From contig OZ005689.1 in the NCBI GenBank assembly GCA_963930775.1, positions 28,346,044 to 28,410,043 of the forward strand: DNA of 64,000 bases, given 5' to 3'. This document shows positions 1-10,428 of this stretch, piece after piece. The DNA is from Cliona cf. orientalis. Lineage: Eukaryota > Porifera > Demospongiae > Clionaida > Clionaidae. The stretch's first letter is position 1. Each line of letters begins with the position of its first letter. A program made the translations under genes and the position numbers. Under the pieces are notes generated by a model. That model saw nothing but the letters and a program-made list of their open reading frames with translations, ran no database searches and was not told where the DNA came from.

Positions 1-427
1 TTGTGTGTGTTTTGGCCTTGAGGAAGCTGTGTGTTTTAACTGGGATTGATTGTGGGCTTCCGGCGGACATCCGGTGGCCAGTCGGCACTTGATTGAGAAT
101 GGTGGTCCTTGAGGCACAGGGTGGGGCTGTTTTGGGCGTGGCCTGGCCCCTCCCTTCCGGCTCGGCTTCCGGTCCATCGAATGAACACTTCCGTCCCTAG
201 CAGCCACACCCCTGAGACCTGGACAATTAAAAGGGCGTGGTCACAACATGTACCTCACTAATGACTTTGATGTGGTTTAGGTGTCATATTCCCCACCTCA
301 CACCCACGCAATTTAATGGTACCTTAAGTTTATGCATGCAATTATAGTTTGTGATGCTTCATGTCAAATAAAAAATAATGTAGAAGCCTCTCTGATTAGC
401 GTAGCCCTAATCAGTTGGGTCTGATGG
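1..427. other. no gene recognised
   Basis: This stretch is moderately GC-rich at first and AT-rich from about 300 on. I see no open frame with family resemblance and no terminal repeat. It lies beyond the point where the left-end transposon copy loses similarity to the full copy at 52.6-56.5 kb. Confidence 0.5.
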
Positions 428-429
428 TT

Positions 430-1690
430 GGCGGACAAGGCCCATCTCACCCTCTTTTCCAATTCGCAAACACACACACACACACACACATATCTCTACA
501 GCTATACACATACCAGCATAGTTCATGACAAACTGAACGATGTCCTGGATCTGATTCAGTCAGCCTATCCTTCATTTTGCTCTTCCCTGTGTTGCTATGG
601 ACACGAGGTAGCACTCCGTTTGCCACAAAGTGCCCGTAGCCCATGGTGTGGAGGAACAGGAAGGTCTTCTGGCAGATCCTTGCACCATTGTGATGGAAGA
701 TGGTGAAGGATCTACTTCTCTCCTGCTTCCGGAACGTCAAAGCATCCTGCCATCACCTGACCCATGACAACTAAGTCCAACTCGTCATGGGTCAGGTCAG
801 CCATCTGACAGCGCACTGCTTGCAAGTGATTCACGGTGATGGACGAAGAGCAAGGAGTGCGGCTTGGACCAAGGTCACACTTGCAGCCATCTCGTACGAA
901 CTCCTGTACAAGCTGCTCTTCTGTCACATCCAGATCTCGTTGATCAATGGGGACAGTTGTCACATCCAGCTGGCCTTGAGCAACTCCAGCTAGCATGATC
1001 TCAACTGTTGTCGGATCTGCACGCGCTGGCTCTTCCTCCTCGGGATCGTCATCCAGCTGGCCGAGGCTGCTCTCCACCTCAAGAGGACCTGGGTTGTCGG
1101 CTACCTCTGGAGGAGCAGGGCTAGATGCTGCTGCAGAGTCATCTAGGTCTACATAGTAGTGTAGTATAGTATAGTATAGCATAGCATAGCATAACATAGC
1201 AATGTCATTCATTATTGTGATGGTATGCTACATAATTAACGGGCTGGGTTGAAGGGTGGGGCAATACCTCCAGAATCGTCCAGGTACTCGTCGATGAGAT
1301 CCAGGTTGAAGAGATCTTGATCAGCACTGAGAAAGTTGAGCGCTCGAGCTACCTTGTCAGCCATAGCTGCTTGCATGCACTGTGCGACTGAAAGCGCGGG
1401 TATCGTCATGGAGACTGCCCGCTGCTTGTAGATTTTTATTGATCGATAATCGCTGTAAGTCCGTGCACGTAGCTAGCTAAAATAGAGTCCCTTCTTTCTC
1501 CCAATCATTACAGTAGTCAAACAACCTTGTATTGCAGTAAAAAATTATGAATGAACAGAGAAAAGATCATACTTTCATAATATGACCAAAAAAAAAGAAA
1601 ATGAAAAAAAAAAGTTTCGGCGACTTCTGAACCCCGTCCTGCAAAATCTAGTTTTCTTACAAATGGTCGATTTTATCATAGCGGGTCACA
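430..1690 (-). mobile_element. Truncated inverted copy of the TGTGACC-ended TIR transposon
   Basis: The reverse complement of this stretch matches the first ~1.3 kb of the complete element at 52613-56475. It has the same terminal inverted repeat (outer end at 1690), the same 5' untranslated region with A/T runs, the same exon 1 and the same intron carrying a pentanucleotide microsatellite. Similarity stops at the CA dinucleotide run around 470-490, which is the intron-2 microsatellite of the full copy. The 3' two thirds, including the catalytic core, are therefore missing. The outer flank is TC rather than the TA seen beside the complete element, so the target duplication is lost or this end was rearranged. 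Confidence 0.85.
514..1364 (-). pseudogene. N-terminal exons of the DUF7869-type transposase, truncated
   Basis: Exon 1 (1364 down to 1268) starts at a Met-Ala-Asp-Lys-Val-Ala-Arg sequence identical to that of the full copy and ends at a GGAG|GTATTG donor. Exon 2 (1148 down to 514) encodes the acidic linker followed by a Cys-Lys-Cys motif and the start of the conserved core. Near 720-740 the reading frame changes relative to the full copy because a few bases around the Ala-Thr-Phe-Arg-Lys stretch are absent. A further 12-codon segment is also missing. The catalytic exons 3 and 4 are absent, so no active protein is expected. Compared with the full copy, exon 1 lacks a short Ser-Ala-Asp-Gly-Asp-Ala insert. 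Confidence 0.75.
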
Positions 1691-2048
1691 TCTTATGACC
1701 TTGATCCAGATTATATAAATTATTATACTGAAGCAGTTTCAAAATAATACACACTAGCTACAATAATAAAATTATTATAGTAATCAGCATTAGTATTCTA
1801 TTTTTATAGCCCATTGTTTGGCATGCAATGTACTATAGAATAGACTTATTTAAAGAATGTCGTAATTAATACTCACTGTCCTGATCAATTAATTTGAATA
1901 ACAAACAAGTATCACACTTTTAGCAGAAGATATAAGTTTATTAGAAAAGCAACTATTCTAGTATCGATAAAGAATCTGATAATTTTGCTACTGACGTTAT
2001 TGGTGTAGAGCAGCTTAATTGAGTGTTAAGCGACATATTTAGCTTTAT
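1691..2048. other. AT-rich spacer without gene
   Basis: AT-rich sequence with short poly-A/T and TATTATT runs between the transposon end and the stop of the DUF3987-like gene. I see no coding or terminal-repeat signal. Confidence 0.5.
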
Positions 2049-3447
2049 CTACTTTAATTTTTTCAAAAGTAAGTCCATTTGCTCTTCTGAAAGCTCGAAT
2101 GTTTTTCGTTTCCTCAGTAATTTGGTTGGTCGTCCCATTACAGATGTTTGCTCGGTCAGACCTAGTTGCAGTTCTTCAATATCTTCCATAAGTTTTACTG
2201 CATCTTCTCTGCGATATCTGCCATTTGTACGTTGTTGTATGTGAGCCTGTGAAATCATAGGTGTGATTGTTGAATTTGGCAGTTCCAGAATTCGACGAAT
2301 TCTGTACCAATCATAATTATTGGCATGTGTGATGCCAAAATTTCCCTGAGCATGTGGTGGATTACCAAGGGCAAATTTTTGCGAAATACAGTATTTCAAG
2401 AACGCTGCAGATTTAATCAGAATTTCCTTGGATATTTGATAGTTCCACTCAATATCTTCATTGTCCTGTTCCAAAATTGAAAGAGCCTGATCGACATTTA
2501 GCTGTGTTGCTGATAGTCGCAGTAGCTGCCCATGAGCTTTGCTTAAAATGCTCTTCCGATCATGGTCATATGGGTGTTCTGCACGAATTCGCTCATTGAT
2601 AGTATCGTGGAGATGAATGAATTCAGAATGTGCTTCAGGTATTAGAGTGTATATTGTGTTTGGGGGATTATTTTTATCAATTAATTTGAACATTTCGCTG
2701 AGTGATGGGGTGGATGCTGGTAATGGTTTGTATTCATCATAGTCATAGTGAATTTCTTCAGGGCAAGTAAATAACTGTCGATCCATGAGGCCATCATCAT
2801 CCTTATTGTTGCATAATTTTACTATTGTTGCTGGTTGTACAAATCCAGTGAGATTGAAGCATGTGTTCCTGATAGTGCTTGTTGTAGATCGAAAATGTCG
2901 CCTCCAGCATCCACCATTGATTAATATCAGGATGGTTTTCCTATCAGCTTGGCCAGCCTTGTAACGATCAAGCTGCTCATATAGCAGGCTCAACTCAGCA
3001 TACAAACCTAAGATCCTGTTGTTGTTGCGCTTCATGGTGTAGTACAATTCTTCAAAAGAGAAGTGCTCCACAAATATATGTGGTTGAATTTCGGAAGTGT
3101 TATTCTTCAATTGTTCTTTTTTGGTCAATTCCCTATGAAAGCATCCAAGAGCGGGTGATTTTTTTTGGCCTTTGTGAGCAACAACTCCCCATAACATGAT
3201 AGGCTCACTCCAACCTTCATGTACTTTAACATAAGCTTTTGGTCCCATGAAGTGAGCAGCAATAGATTGCAGTGGAATGAGGAAAAATTGCTTAGGACAT
3301 CCAATTGAACTTGAATGGTCACCAACATACTTTGCAATGAGTGGTGTGCATTTTTCAAGGTCAAGAGGAACATTTTGAGCATCTGCAATTCTACGCTCAA
3401 CTTCATCATCAGAGTGATGAGCTTGAGGCTATATTGGTAACCTGAAT
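2049..3447 (-). CDS. DUF3987-like (primase/helicase-associated type) protein, probable transposon gene
   Basis: A 399-codon frame is open from the Met at 3248. The same frame stays open upstream to about 3420 with family-like sequence (Asp-Asp-Glu-Val-Glu-Arg-Arg, then Ser-Ile-Gly-Cys-Pro-Lys). The true start is therefore upstream, probably in an earlier exon: an acceptor-like TATTCAG lies near 3441-3447 in minus orientation. The middle holds a Thr-Gly-Phe-x-Gln-Pro motif followed by Asp-Gly-Leu-Met-Asp-Arg-Gln-Leu. I recognise this arrangement from eukaryotic DUF3987-like proteins that travel with transposons. The C-terminus is basic and ends in a Leu/Lys-rich helix. I cannot see the Walker A segment, so the N-terminal half may be absent. 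The biochemical role is unknown. It faces away from the plus-strand KDZ fragment and the integrase-like gene to its right. Confidence 0.55.
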
Positions 3448-3667
3448 ATGAATGAAATAATTATAATTATGGCCATATAATCATAATTATTGTACCATTA
3501 AAAATTTGCAGTAAGGATGATTCTTACCTGCTTTTTAATACTAAGTCAAATTGAGGGAAAAAATACAAAGATGCAGCAAATCTCAACAGTTTTTCAATAC
3601 TCATCAAAAAATCATTCTTTATTAATTTTATAGAATGTGCTCAGGAAATGCTGTTATGCACAGTGGA

Positions 3668-4288
3668 ACTGTGCAGGAAATGCATTAGAGTATATAAAAG
3701 GGGTATGTTCAGCCTTAACTTGAACTACAAGTATGGAAGTGTCTATGAATGATATTCAATTTTTGTTTGGAGCTGTTGAAAGGGTTCCTGAAATTACACC
3801 TAATAGGTGGAATTTAATATCTGATATTGTCCAAGATTATCAAAATCTCACTGTTTCTGATGAATGTCCCAAGGTGTATTTAGGTGGTGGAGAAAAAAGA
3901 AAGTCAGTCGGAAGGTTCTGTAGTTCACCTAAGTAGTGTGAAGATCTTTATGAAACATTTAAAAATGTTGGATTGCAAAGCAAAGAGATAACACAGTCAA
4001 TTTAACAGTAATTTCAAACTCTAGTACCAAAGTCTTAAAACCAATTATATTGGTGCCAATTGTACATTAATGTTGTGGAAATCGGATCAGAATTGATCCC
4101 AGACCCAGTTTTCCACTCTTGTATACTCGTCATGGAACTTTTTTGGCTGCTATGTTTCATGGAATTTGTAAAATATGCAAACTGAGATTTTATTATGGAT
4201 ACACAGAGGATGAAAATGATGAAACCATTCGAATATATTATAATAACGCCCAAAATAAGTATTTTCAGCTTTCTAGTTGTTCTTTATA
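3668..4288 (+). pseudogene. KDZ-type transposase, N-terminal fragment with CxC-like domain
   Basis: Plus-strand pieces in more than one frame resemble the N-terminal region of KDZ (Kyakuja-Dileera-Zisupton) transposases. The first piece starts at 3733. A second piece around 4119-4280 has a Tyr-Thr-Arg-His-Gly-Thr segment and a Cys-Lys-Ile-Cys-Lys followed by Tyr-Tyr-Gly-Tyr, as in the cysteine-cluster (CxC) domains that precede KDZ catalytic cores. Stops and a frame change separate the pieces, so this copy is not functional. The TIR MITE at 4289-4952 interrupts it just downstream. The catalytic half of a similar protein lies at 10429-11872. Whether the two are halves of one original gene cannot be settled from the sequence alone. 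Confidence 0.45.
3691..3700 (+). promoter_or_regulatory. TATA-box-like element upstream of the KDZ fragment
   Basis: TATATAAAAG lies about 40 bp before the first Met (3733) of the KDZ fragment, a normal place for an animal TATA box. A similar TATAAAA (10423-10429) sits directly at the start of the second KDZ fragment. Confidence 0.35.
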
Positions 4289-4952
4289 TGTGACCGGATT
4301 TGGGAAAACCCTCCGTATGGGATTTTTTCAGAAAATTGAGTTTGATGCATGGTTGATAAGCTCTACCATAGAGCTAACCCGCGTTCAAGTCTTAGGCCGA
4401 TCGCGCGCTTCGTTGTGGAGATACAGCGCTTTGTGATCGCGCCACACCCCCAATAATCGAGAAATTACGGTCTAAAGACGTTGCTATGCACGCGTATGGC
4501 GTTTCCGCATACTACGCGTGACCCGGAAATCAATTAAATGGACCTGGGCGGAGCCGTTTGAAATCAACGTAAAGATCGAGCAAGAGTCGAATTTCGTTGT
4601 TGACAACGACAGCCTATTGTTCTTAGATGCCCAAGAAGCTAAAAAGGTGAGCGAACGTACAGTAGATAGATGAATCTAGCTGTATCTAGGTAGAGAATTC
4701 TAATTACCGCCCATAGCAACGGGCTCCGTGTACGGTGGCTGTGCCGACCAGGTGGGTCAAAATGAAGGCTTATTTCGCCTTCGTATAGCACGACTAGACT
4801 CCGTAGAAGACGGCAACAGTTAGAAGAAGGATTGTTCGACATGTATATGACAAAATCTGGACTTTGACAATTTGGACCTGAGCTACTAAAAACGCGCATT
4901 GCGCGAATCGCGCGCAGATCCCTTACGGAGGGTTTTCCCAAATCCGGTCACA
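4289..4952. mobile_element. Non-autonomous TIR transposon (MITE), 664 bp, TA target duplication
   Basis: The ends form a 35-bp terminal inverted repeat with one mismatch (4289-4323 and 4918-4952), starting TGTGACCGGATTTGGG. A TA dinucleotide flanks each end (4287-4288 and 4953-4954). No open frame encodes a transposase. The first seven bases, TGTGACC, and the TA target are shared with the autonomous transposon at 52613-56475, while the rest of the repeat differs. This suggests a related transposase family but a different parent element. It sits within the KDZ-type fragment. Confidence 0.85.
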
Positions 4953-5538
4953 TATGAAAAAGAGCTCCTACAAGGATGAAGGTACTTTGTGGCCATTTCA
5001 AAATCTCTTTTGTATAATTTTTAATGCTGATATCAAAATGGAAAAAATGTAGGTTCTATCATAATATTACTACTGATTGAAATTTTTGTTTTCTAAGTTC
5101 TCTATTCCATATTTTCAAGGACAGAATCTGTGAATAGCTATCAAAATTGCCAAAATTGGCTTATCAATCAATAATAATATTATTATTGATTTTCGTTTTC
5201 AAATTTCTAAATTCACAAGTGTCTGGCCAGAAAACTTACCTTTATTGTTTAGCAATCACAGAAGCTGTAGTTGCATGTTTGAACTTGCCTCATTTTGAAT
5301 ATAGATCCTATATTTCATATTCTGTTATCAAACAATGTCATACAACTAGCTACCTGCGCAAGAATCTTCAATGTCACATAGCAAATCCAGTCTGCGACTA
5401 TGCCTTAACACAACCTTTTATTTTAGTGTCACATGATTGTATACATGTACATTTTATGTATGATAATTATTATGCATGCACACATGCCAGATCACATGAT
5501 AAGTATGATGAGAATCACATGATAAGATTTAGAGAAAA
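4953..5538. other. AT-rich spacer, possibly KDZ remnant and integrase upstream region
   Basis: The first ~100 bp after the MITE could continue the KDZ fragment, but no frame is convincingly coding. The rest is AT-rich. A 141-codon frame at 5147-5572 begins with a hydrophobic stretch but has no recognisable domain and overlaps the start of the integrase-like gene, so I treat it as chance. Confidence 0.4.
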
Positions 5539-6762
5539 ATGGAGCAGTGTGAGTTTGAGATTAGGCAGCTAGTTAGCTCGGGAACAACCCACAAGCGTAT
5601 CAGTGAACTATTACAGGAAGCTAATCCTGGAGCAAATGGATTATCAGAGAGAAGCGTGAGAAGATTTTGTCAAGATAAAGGGATATCTTACCGCAGTCAT
5701 CTAGATGATCGAGAAGTGGACCAAGTGGTGCAGGGTGCTATACAGGAAGTTGGAAATGGATATGGAAGAAGGATGATGCATGGTTTACTCTCATCTCGGA
5801 ATTTGCATGTTAGCCAGAGCCGTGTGGCTGCATCTTTACAACGAGTATCACCCTATCATTATACGTCAAGGAGACTAAATTCAGGAGTAAGGCAAATACA
5901 AAATCCATCCCTCTACAGAGCTTCTTTTTATGGTCAAAAAATACACTGTGATCAAAATGAGAAACTTGCTATGTATGGAGCAACCCACGTAATTGCAGTT
6001 GACGGCTTCAGCCGAAAGGTTGTTCGTTGTGTTACTATACCAGTAAAAAATCCCATTGCTATATATGATTTACTCTTTAGGCCAATACTGACAGAAGAGG
6101 GTATTTGGGATCAAGTAAGAGTAGATCATGGCACAGAATTTTGCCTCATTTTAGCAGTACAAAACCATTTGGCAAGCTTGAGAACAAGACACGACCATCC
6201 AGCTTACATGCAGACAACATCCACTAATAATCACAGAGTAGAGAGGTTGTGGCCTGAAATAAATCGCAGAGTAAACTATCCCATAAAGGAAATTTTAGTT
6301 AACATGGAAGCTTCCAGTTTGATAAATATGCAAGATGAAACCACAAAATTTTGTGTTTCGTGGACAACTATCCAGGTTGCATCTGTTGGACTGATCCAGT
6401 TTATTCAAGCTTGGAATTCACATAGGATAGATGGTCGAAATGGAGGAGTACCTAACCAACTTGCACATGAACATCGCAATACTACAAGACTCCCAGATGG
6501 TGTAATTCCCTCTGTTGATGATGCTGTTACAATGTACGAAGCTTCTGGTGGACATTTGTCACACGAATCATTGTTTGGTGTTGATCCACTTTTACAACAC
6601 CCTCAAGAACAAAGGTACAGAATCCGAGATTTTCATATCCGCTACAACAGTTTTGACGCAATATATCACAATGTAGTCAGCGGAAATGGGGAAGAATTTA
6701 ATAGAGCTATAGTCTACTTTCGAGATTTGACACTACAATATGCAAGGACACTTGCTCATTAA
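5539..6762 (+). CDS. Integrase-like (RNase H fold, DDE) transposase, single intact exon
   Basis: This 407-residue frame is uninterrupted. It begins with a helix-turn-helix-like segment (residues about 10-55, Ser-Glu-Arg-Ser-Val-Arg-Arg). A Gly-Tyr-Gly-Arg-Arg-Met-Met-His-Gly-Leu-Leu stretch follows. The retroviral-integrase-like core then has three candidate acidic residues: Asp in His-Cys-Asp-Gln-Asn (about 138), Asp in Val-Asp-His-Gly-Thr-Glu-Phe (about 197), and Glu in His-Arg-Val-Glu-Arg-Leu-Trp (about 235). This is the signature of the eukaryotic integrase-core family represented in Pfam as rva_4-type and linked to IS3EU/Ginger-like DNA transposons. I could not find terminal inverted repeats around it. 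It may therefore be a domesticated or captured copy, or part of a larger element whose ends have decayed. Confidence 0.75.
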   Translation: MEQCEFEIRQLVSSGTTHKRISELLQEANPGANGLSERSVRRFCQDKGISYRSHLDDREVDQVVQGAIQEVGNGYGRRMMHGLLSSRNLHVSQSRVAASLQRVSPYHYTSRRLNSGVRQIQNPSLYRASFYGQKIHCDQNEKLAMYGATHVIAVDGFSRKVVRCVTIPVKNPIAIYDLLFRPILTEEGIWDQVRVDHGTEFCLILAVQNHLASLRTRHDHPAYMQTTSTNNHRVERLWPEINRRVNYPIKEILVNMEASSLINMQDETTKFCVSWTTIQVASVGLIQFIQAWNSHRIDGRNGGVPNQLAHEHRNTTRLPDGVIPSVDDAVTMYEASGGHLSHESLFGVDPLLQHPQEQRYRIRDFHIRYNSFDAIYHNVVSGNGEEFNRAIVYFRDLTLQYARTLAH

Positions 6763-7248
6763 CAATAACAGCTCTGTTTCTATAATATAATAATTATGCA
6801 CATTCTTCAAGTTTTCATTGTGCCATTGTATAATGTTATTATTATGGCAATGCATCTAGTAAAGTGGTGAGGACTGTGTTTATTACTGTGCATGCGCAAT
6901 TGGACCAGTGCCAGCCGCTCGTATTAAACTTTGAACAAATCCAGTAAACCAGATTCAGTGACCGGATTGTCCAGTTAGTACATTTCTATCGTAATGTCCA
7001 GTAAAACTGGTTTGCTTTTTTGGCGCGCTTTCGTTGCGGTTTCGTTCGTCTATTGCCATATACGGCATCTAAGGTCACTTCAATCAGGCTTCAATCTATG
7101 CTTAACCGCCTATCATCGAGTCTTGACTTAGCGTTGGATCCAGGCCGTCTTCTCCTTGAGGAACTGGCACGAACTTGACTAGAACGGTAAATCCGAATTG
7201 TAATACGGCTCAGGAAATTGCGCATTCCACTGAAGATCTATTCCAGTG
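6763..7248. other. Upstream region of the RING gene, no other gene
   Basis: AT-rich sequence to about 6850, then more mixed sequence containing repeated CAGTAAA/CCAGATT motifs (6940-7010). No coding family is recognised. It presumably holds the promoter of the gene starting at 7249. Confidence 0.4.
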
Positions 7249-9499
7249 ATGGCAAGTGAAAGCTCACCCACCACCGTCGTGAACCTCGAAAGGAAGGGGA
7301 AAAGGCTAGCCTTTATCATGGATGACCTTGAGGCAAGTGAATCTAGTTATCATGTACGTATCAGTGTGGGCAGAACCCCGAAGTACATGTACAATGTAAT
7401 AGCTTTAATTGGGCTACGATTAGATTTAGGAAATAATGCGGGTACTAACTAATTTTAGCGAAATTTGGGTAGATCGCTAATAATTTTCGTTAAATTTAGT
7501 ACTCGCAAACAAAAGGTAATAGTTATTACCCTGTATGCACTTTAATATAGTACCGTAGAATCCCGCGATTACAACCCCCCCCCTCAATTGTGCATGTTAG
7601 CATTGGACAAAACTGGGGAGGGGGCTTATGACCTTGGGGTTAATTTTTTGGCATTGATTTGAACTTTATGATAAAAACAATGGTGGTCACTAAGATCCCA
7701 CCCTCAAGGGTATACATTGAGTGCTGCTTAATTATGACGTGCCAATTAGATTCATGTCATATTGGCTTACATGTGCATGAGAATTGATGTATTGCCATGC
7801 CAAAATAATGCACTGTCGTAACAATTACATGATTTGCTACATCCTATACACCCCTGACTCTTCTCCTTCTAGGGGGTGGGGTCTGGCCTGAAACGAGACT
7901 AATACATGAACAAACTCTAGCACAACAATATGTGGGTAAAGGTTGTCAATGGGTGCATGCTGCAGCTGCAGATAGACACAGATGCAGTGTGCTCTAGAGA
8001 GCTTATAATATTATACGTACTTCATGAGCTTGATGATCCTTGCCTATACTTATTATGTCCAATCTATCCCTTGTGTTCAAATATAGATTTCCAAAATTTC
8101 CAGTGTGTTCAAGGTTCAAATGGAAGGACTGTATCTTCAAGATATTTTTAGCGACACAGCCGTTTTTCCCAACAGGACAACTGGGCGTTTTACAGCATCA
8201 CAGATTCGTCCTCTCAATAACTACGAAGTATGTGGAGATGATAAGGAGGCAGAAGCGAAACCTGAGCTCCCTGCAGCTGCATCAACTAGCACTGGCCCAT
8301 CATTTGGTGGCCCATCATTTGGTGGCCCATCAACGTCGTCATCATTCACATCTGCATCAAGCGGATACTCCTTTACACGGCCTAGTCTATCACTTTCCCT
8401 AAAGAAACGAAATGTTATTCGAAAGACGATCTCCCTCATTCCATTCGCTTGGAGAAAAGTCGCGACAAGAAGATCTCATTTGTGCCTATCACAGATATCA
8501 TTATCAAGATGAACGGCCAAGATGATTGCATTGTTACACGTGTAGCTGAACTTGTCAAGGATGAGGTTGGATTTGATGTTACTCTTGTCAATACGAAGTG
8601 CAACCAGATTGTGGATTCAGATGCTACTCGAGGCCTTGACTTTTGGAAGTCATCCAGAAAAGTTCTAGCTGTGCACAGTCAGATGTTCGACAAGGTTTTC
8701 GGGAAAAAAAAGGCATATAGTGCGGCAATAGATCTAACCCAGGATGAAGATGATGATACTGAAGAAGATGAAACTGAACAAGGGCGGAGAACAGGTAGCA
8801 AAAGTGGGGGGGCTCAGACCTTTGACTGTGTACTGTGACAAGCGTTAGGCTGTGGGCATATACCCACACCCCACCTAGGGGGTCTGGGGGCATGCTCCCC
8901 CAGAAAATTTTGGAAATTTTGACTCTCTGAGAGCGTTTCTGATGCAATCTGGCACCAGTTTTTGGACTGATTTTAGTAGCAATTTTTACTTCAGCACTCT
9001 TTGCAAACACCTAGAATTATGACAGAACTATGTTGCTGTAATTTTGTAGTATGGGCATGTGATAAAATGGGGGGGCTCAGCCCCGCTTGTTTCCAAAGTG
9101 GGGGGGGCTGAAGCCCCCCCTGCCCCCCCCTATTTCTCCGCCCCTGCTGAAGGGCCAACACCACCATTAGCCAAGCGTCGAAAGGCAGATGAAAAGCTGA
9201 ATAATGAATTGCAAAGTATCCATCAAGCACTAGTAAAGATTCAGCAGATGATTAGGCCGGATGGTGCACTCTGGAGGGTACAGTCCATATTTGAGTGTGT
9301 GATATGTAGAAGTGTCATGGATACGCCCTTATTTTCACCTTGTAACAGGATCCTTGGTTGCAGTACTTGTCTACATAATTGGTTTGCACACAGTTCAACT
9401 TGCCCCCACTGCAAGCAAGTAGTCACAGCAGCTACTGACTGGCTTGAGGTTAAAGGGCTACAGGAAATGGAAGACGTGAGAGCTTCAGTTGAGAATTAG
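7249..9499 (+). CDS. Four-exon RING-finger protein (324 aa), one intron made of a MITE
   Basis: A continuous reading frame is obtained with exons 7249-7353, 8114-8227, 8386-8794 and 9153-9499. The donors are CAT|GTACGT, GAA|GTATGT and ACAG|GTAGCA. The acceptors are TTCAAG|G, GGCCTAG|T and CTGAAG|G. The first two introns fall in phase 0 and the last in phase 1. The C-terminus carries a RING-like zinc finger (Cys-Val-Ile-Cys, Cys-x7-Cys-x2-Cys, His, Cys-Pro-His-Cys), suggesting an E3 ubiquitin ligase. Before it are a basic Lys-Arg-Arg-Lys cluster and an acidic Asp/Glu linker. The N-terminal 200 residues match no family I know. Intron 1 is 760 bp with no gene. Intron 2 contains a GGCCCATCATTTGGT direct repeat. 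Intron 3 is almost wholly the MITE at 8779-9146. Splicing is inferred from frame and signals only. Confidence 0.6.
8779..9146. mobile_element. hAT-like MITE, 368 bp, inside the RING gene
   Basis: The ends are CAAGGGCGGAGA and, inverted, CAGGGGCGGAGA. They are followed inward by G/C-rich inverted stretches (GGGGGGGCTCAG against CTGAAGCCCCCCC). The 5-bp repeat CTGAA flanks it directly on both sides (8774-8778 and 9147-9151). The CAGGGGCGGA terminus is typical of hAT-type non-autonomous elements and is shared with the elements at 40375 and 63861. It has no coding capacity. Removing the element and one CTGAA leaves the host frame intact across the junction. Confidence 0.75.
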
Positions 9500-10428
9500 C
9501 CAACCAACATCAAGCCCGCAATTTGACACTATATGATATTATCATAATGTCTGAACTTTTGCCCGGATCATCGACCGCGTTCAGAGCTCTTCTTGATCAC
9601 TTATTTCTTATTGAATAATTAATCCATGATCCAATTTTTATGTTTCCCAGCTTGCCTTCTGATCAACCAATATATTATTATTATAGATATTTACTGAACA
9701 CAATTTTTTGACATTACAGCTGATCGAACTTACGCTTCGATAATCGACCAAGTTGAGAGCTATTCTTGATCTGATTCATTGTTTATTGATCCAATCTTAA
9801 CGTTTTCCATCATGATTAATATTCAAGTTCTTCAATCGTATCATCAGTTCAAATATTCTTGATCAATCACTTGAAAATGTTTCCAATCATAACTATTTAT
9901 CTGATTCTAATTATGAACTTATAATTGACCATGGAATCCTATAGCAGCTGATACATGATACACTCAGTACATGCACTAGTAAGACTATGCATGGTAGCAG
10001 CCAATAGAGAGCAATCTAGCTATATTATTATGACTAATAATGAACATGCACAGTCCCGAGCCAGGTCATGTGACAGTCACATGAACTCTGATGATGTCAA
10101 CTTGAACTTGCAGGTTGAACTTTCATTTCTGGAAGCAGTATCAAAAATCCAAATAACAAATAGAACTAAGATGTGAACAGTAGAATTCAAGATTTTCCTC
10201 CTAAAATCAAAAAATAGAAAATGGCAACCGATTTTCGGAAATCTGAATGTAGCTATTAAACATGCTAGGATTTGAAATTTTCTGAAAGAATTAATCCAAA
10301 TACTATAATATAAATATGTGAATAGTAGAATTCTCGATTTTGATCTAAAAATCAAAAATGACAAATAGTTTCAGAAATCTAGGATTTGAAATTGAAAAAC
10401 TCAAATTCATGCAGTGAATCAGTATAAA
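9500..10428. other. AT-rich spacer with local duplications
   Basis: No gene is recognised. Two related stretches, 9545-9640 and 9720-9800, share the pattern ATC-GACC-..-GAGCT-..-TTCTTGATC. A second diverged pair, about 10175-10290 and 10316-10400, shares the motifs GTAGAATTC, GATTTT and GGATTTGAAATT. Both look like old local tandem duplications. Confidence 0.4.

Noticed and set aside
5147-5572. 141-codon frame starting with a hydrophobic, signal-like stretch
   Set aside because: It overlaps the start of the integrase-like gene in another frame, has no domain pattern and sits in AT-rich sequence. It is probably chance.
7550-7640. TACCGTAGAATCCCGCG as the left end of another CCGTA MITE
   Set aside because: No matching inverse end was found within the next 500 bases.
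8105-8512. Gly-Pro-Ser-rich protein in the frame running through 8230-8400
   Set aside because: Using GTATGT at 8228 and TAG at 8385 as splice sites gives a continuous frame into the RING gene. The repeat then lies in the intron.
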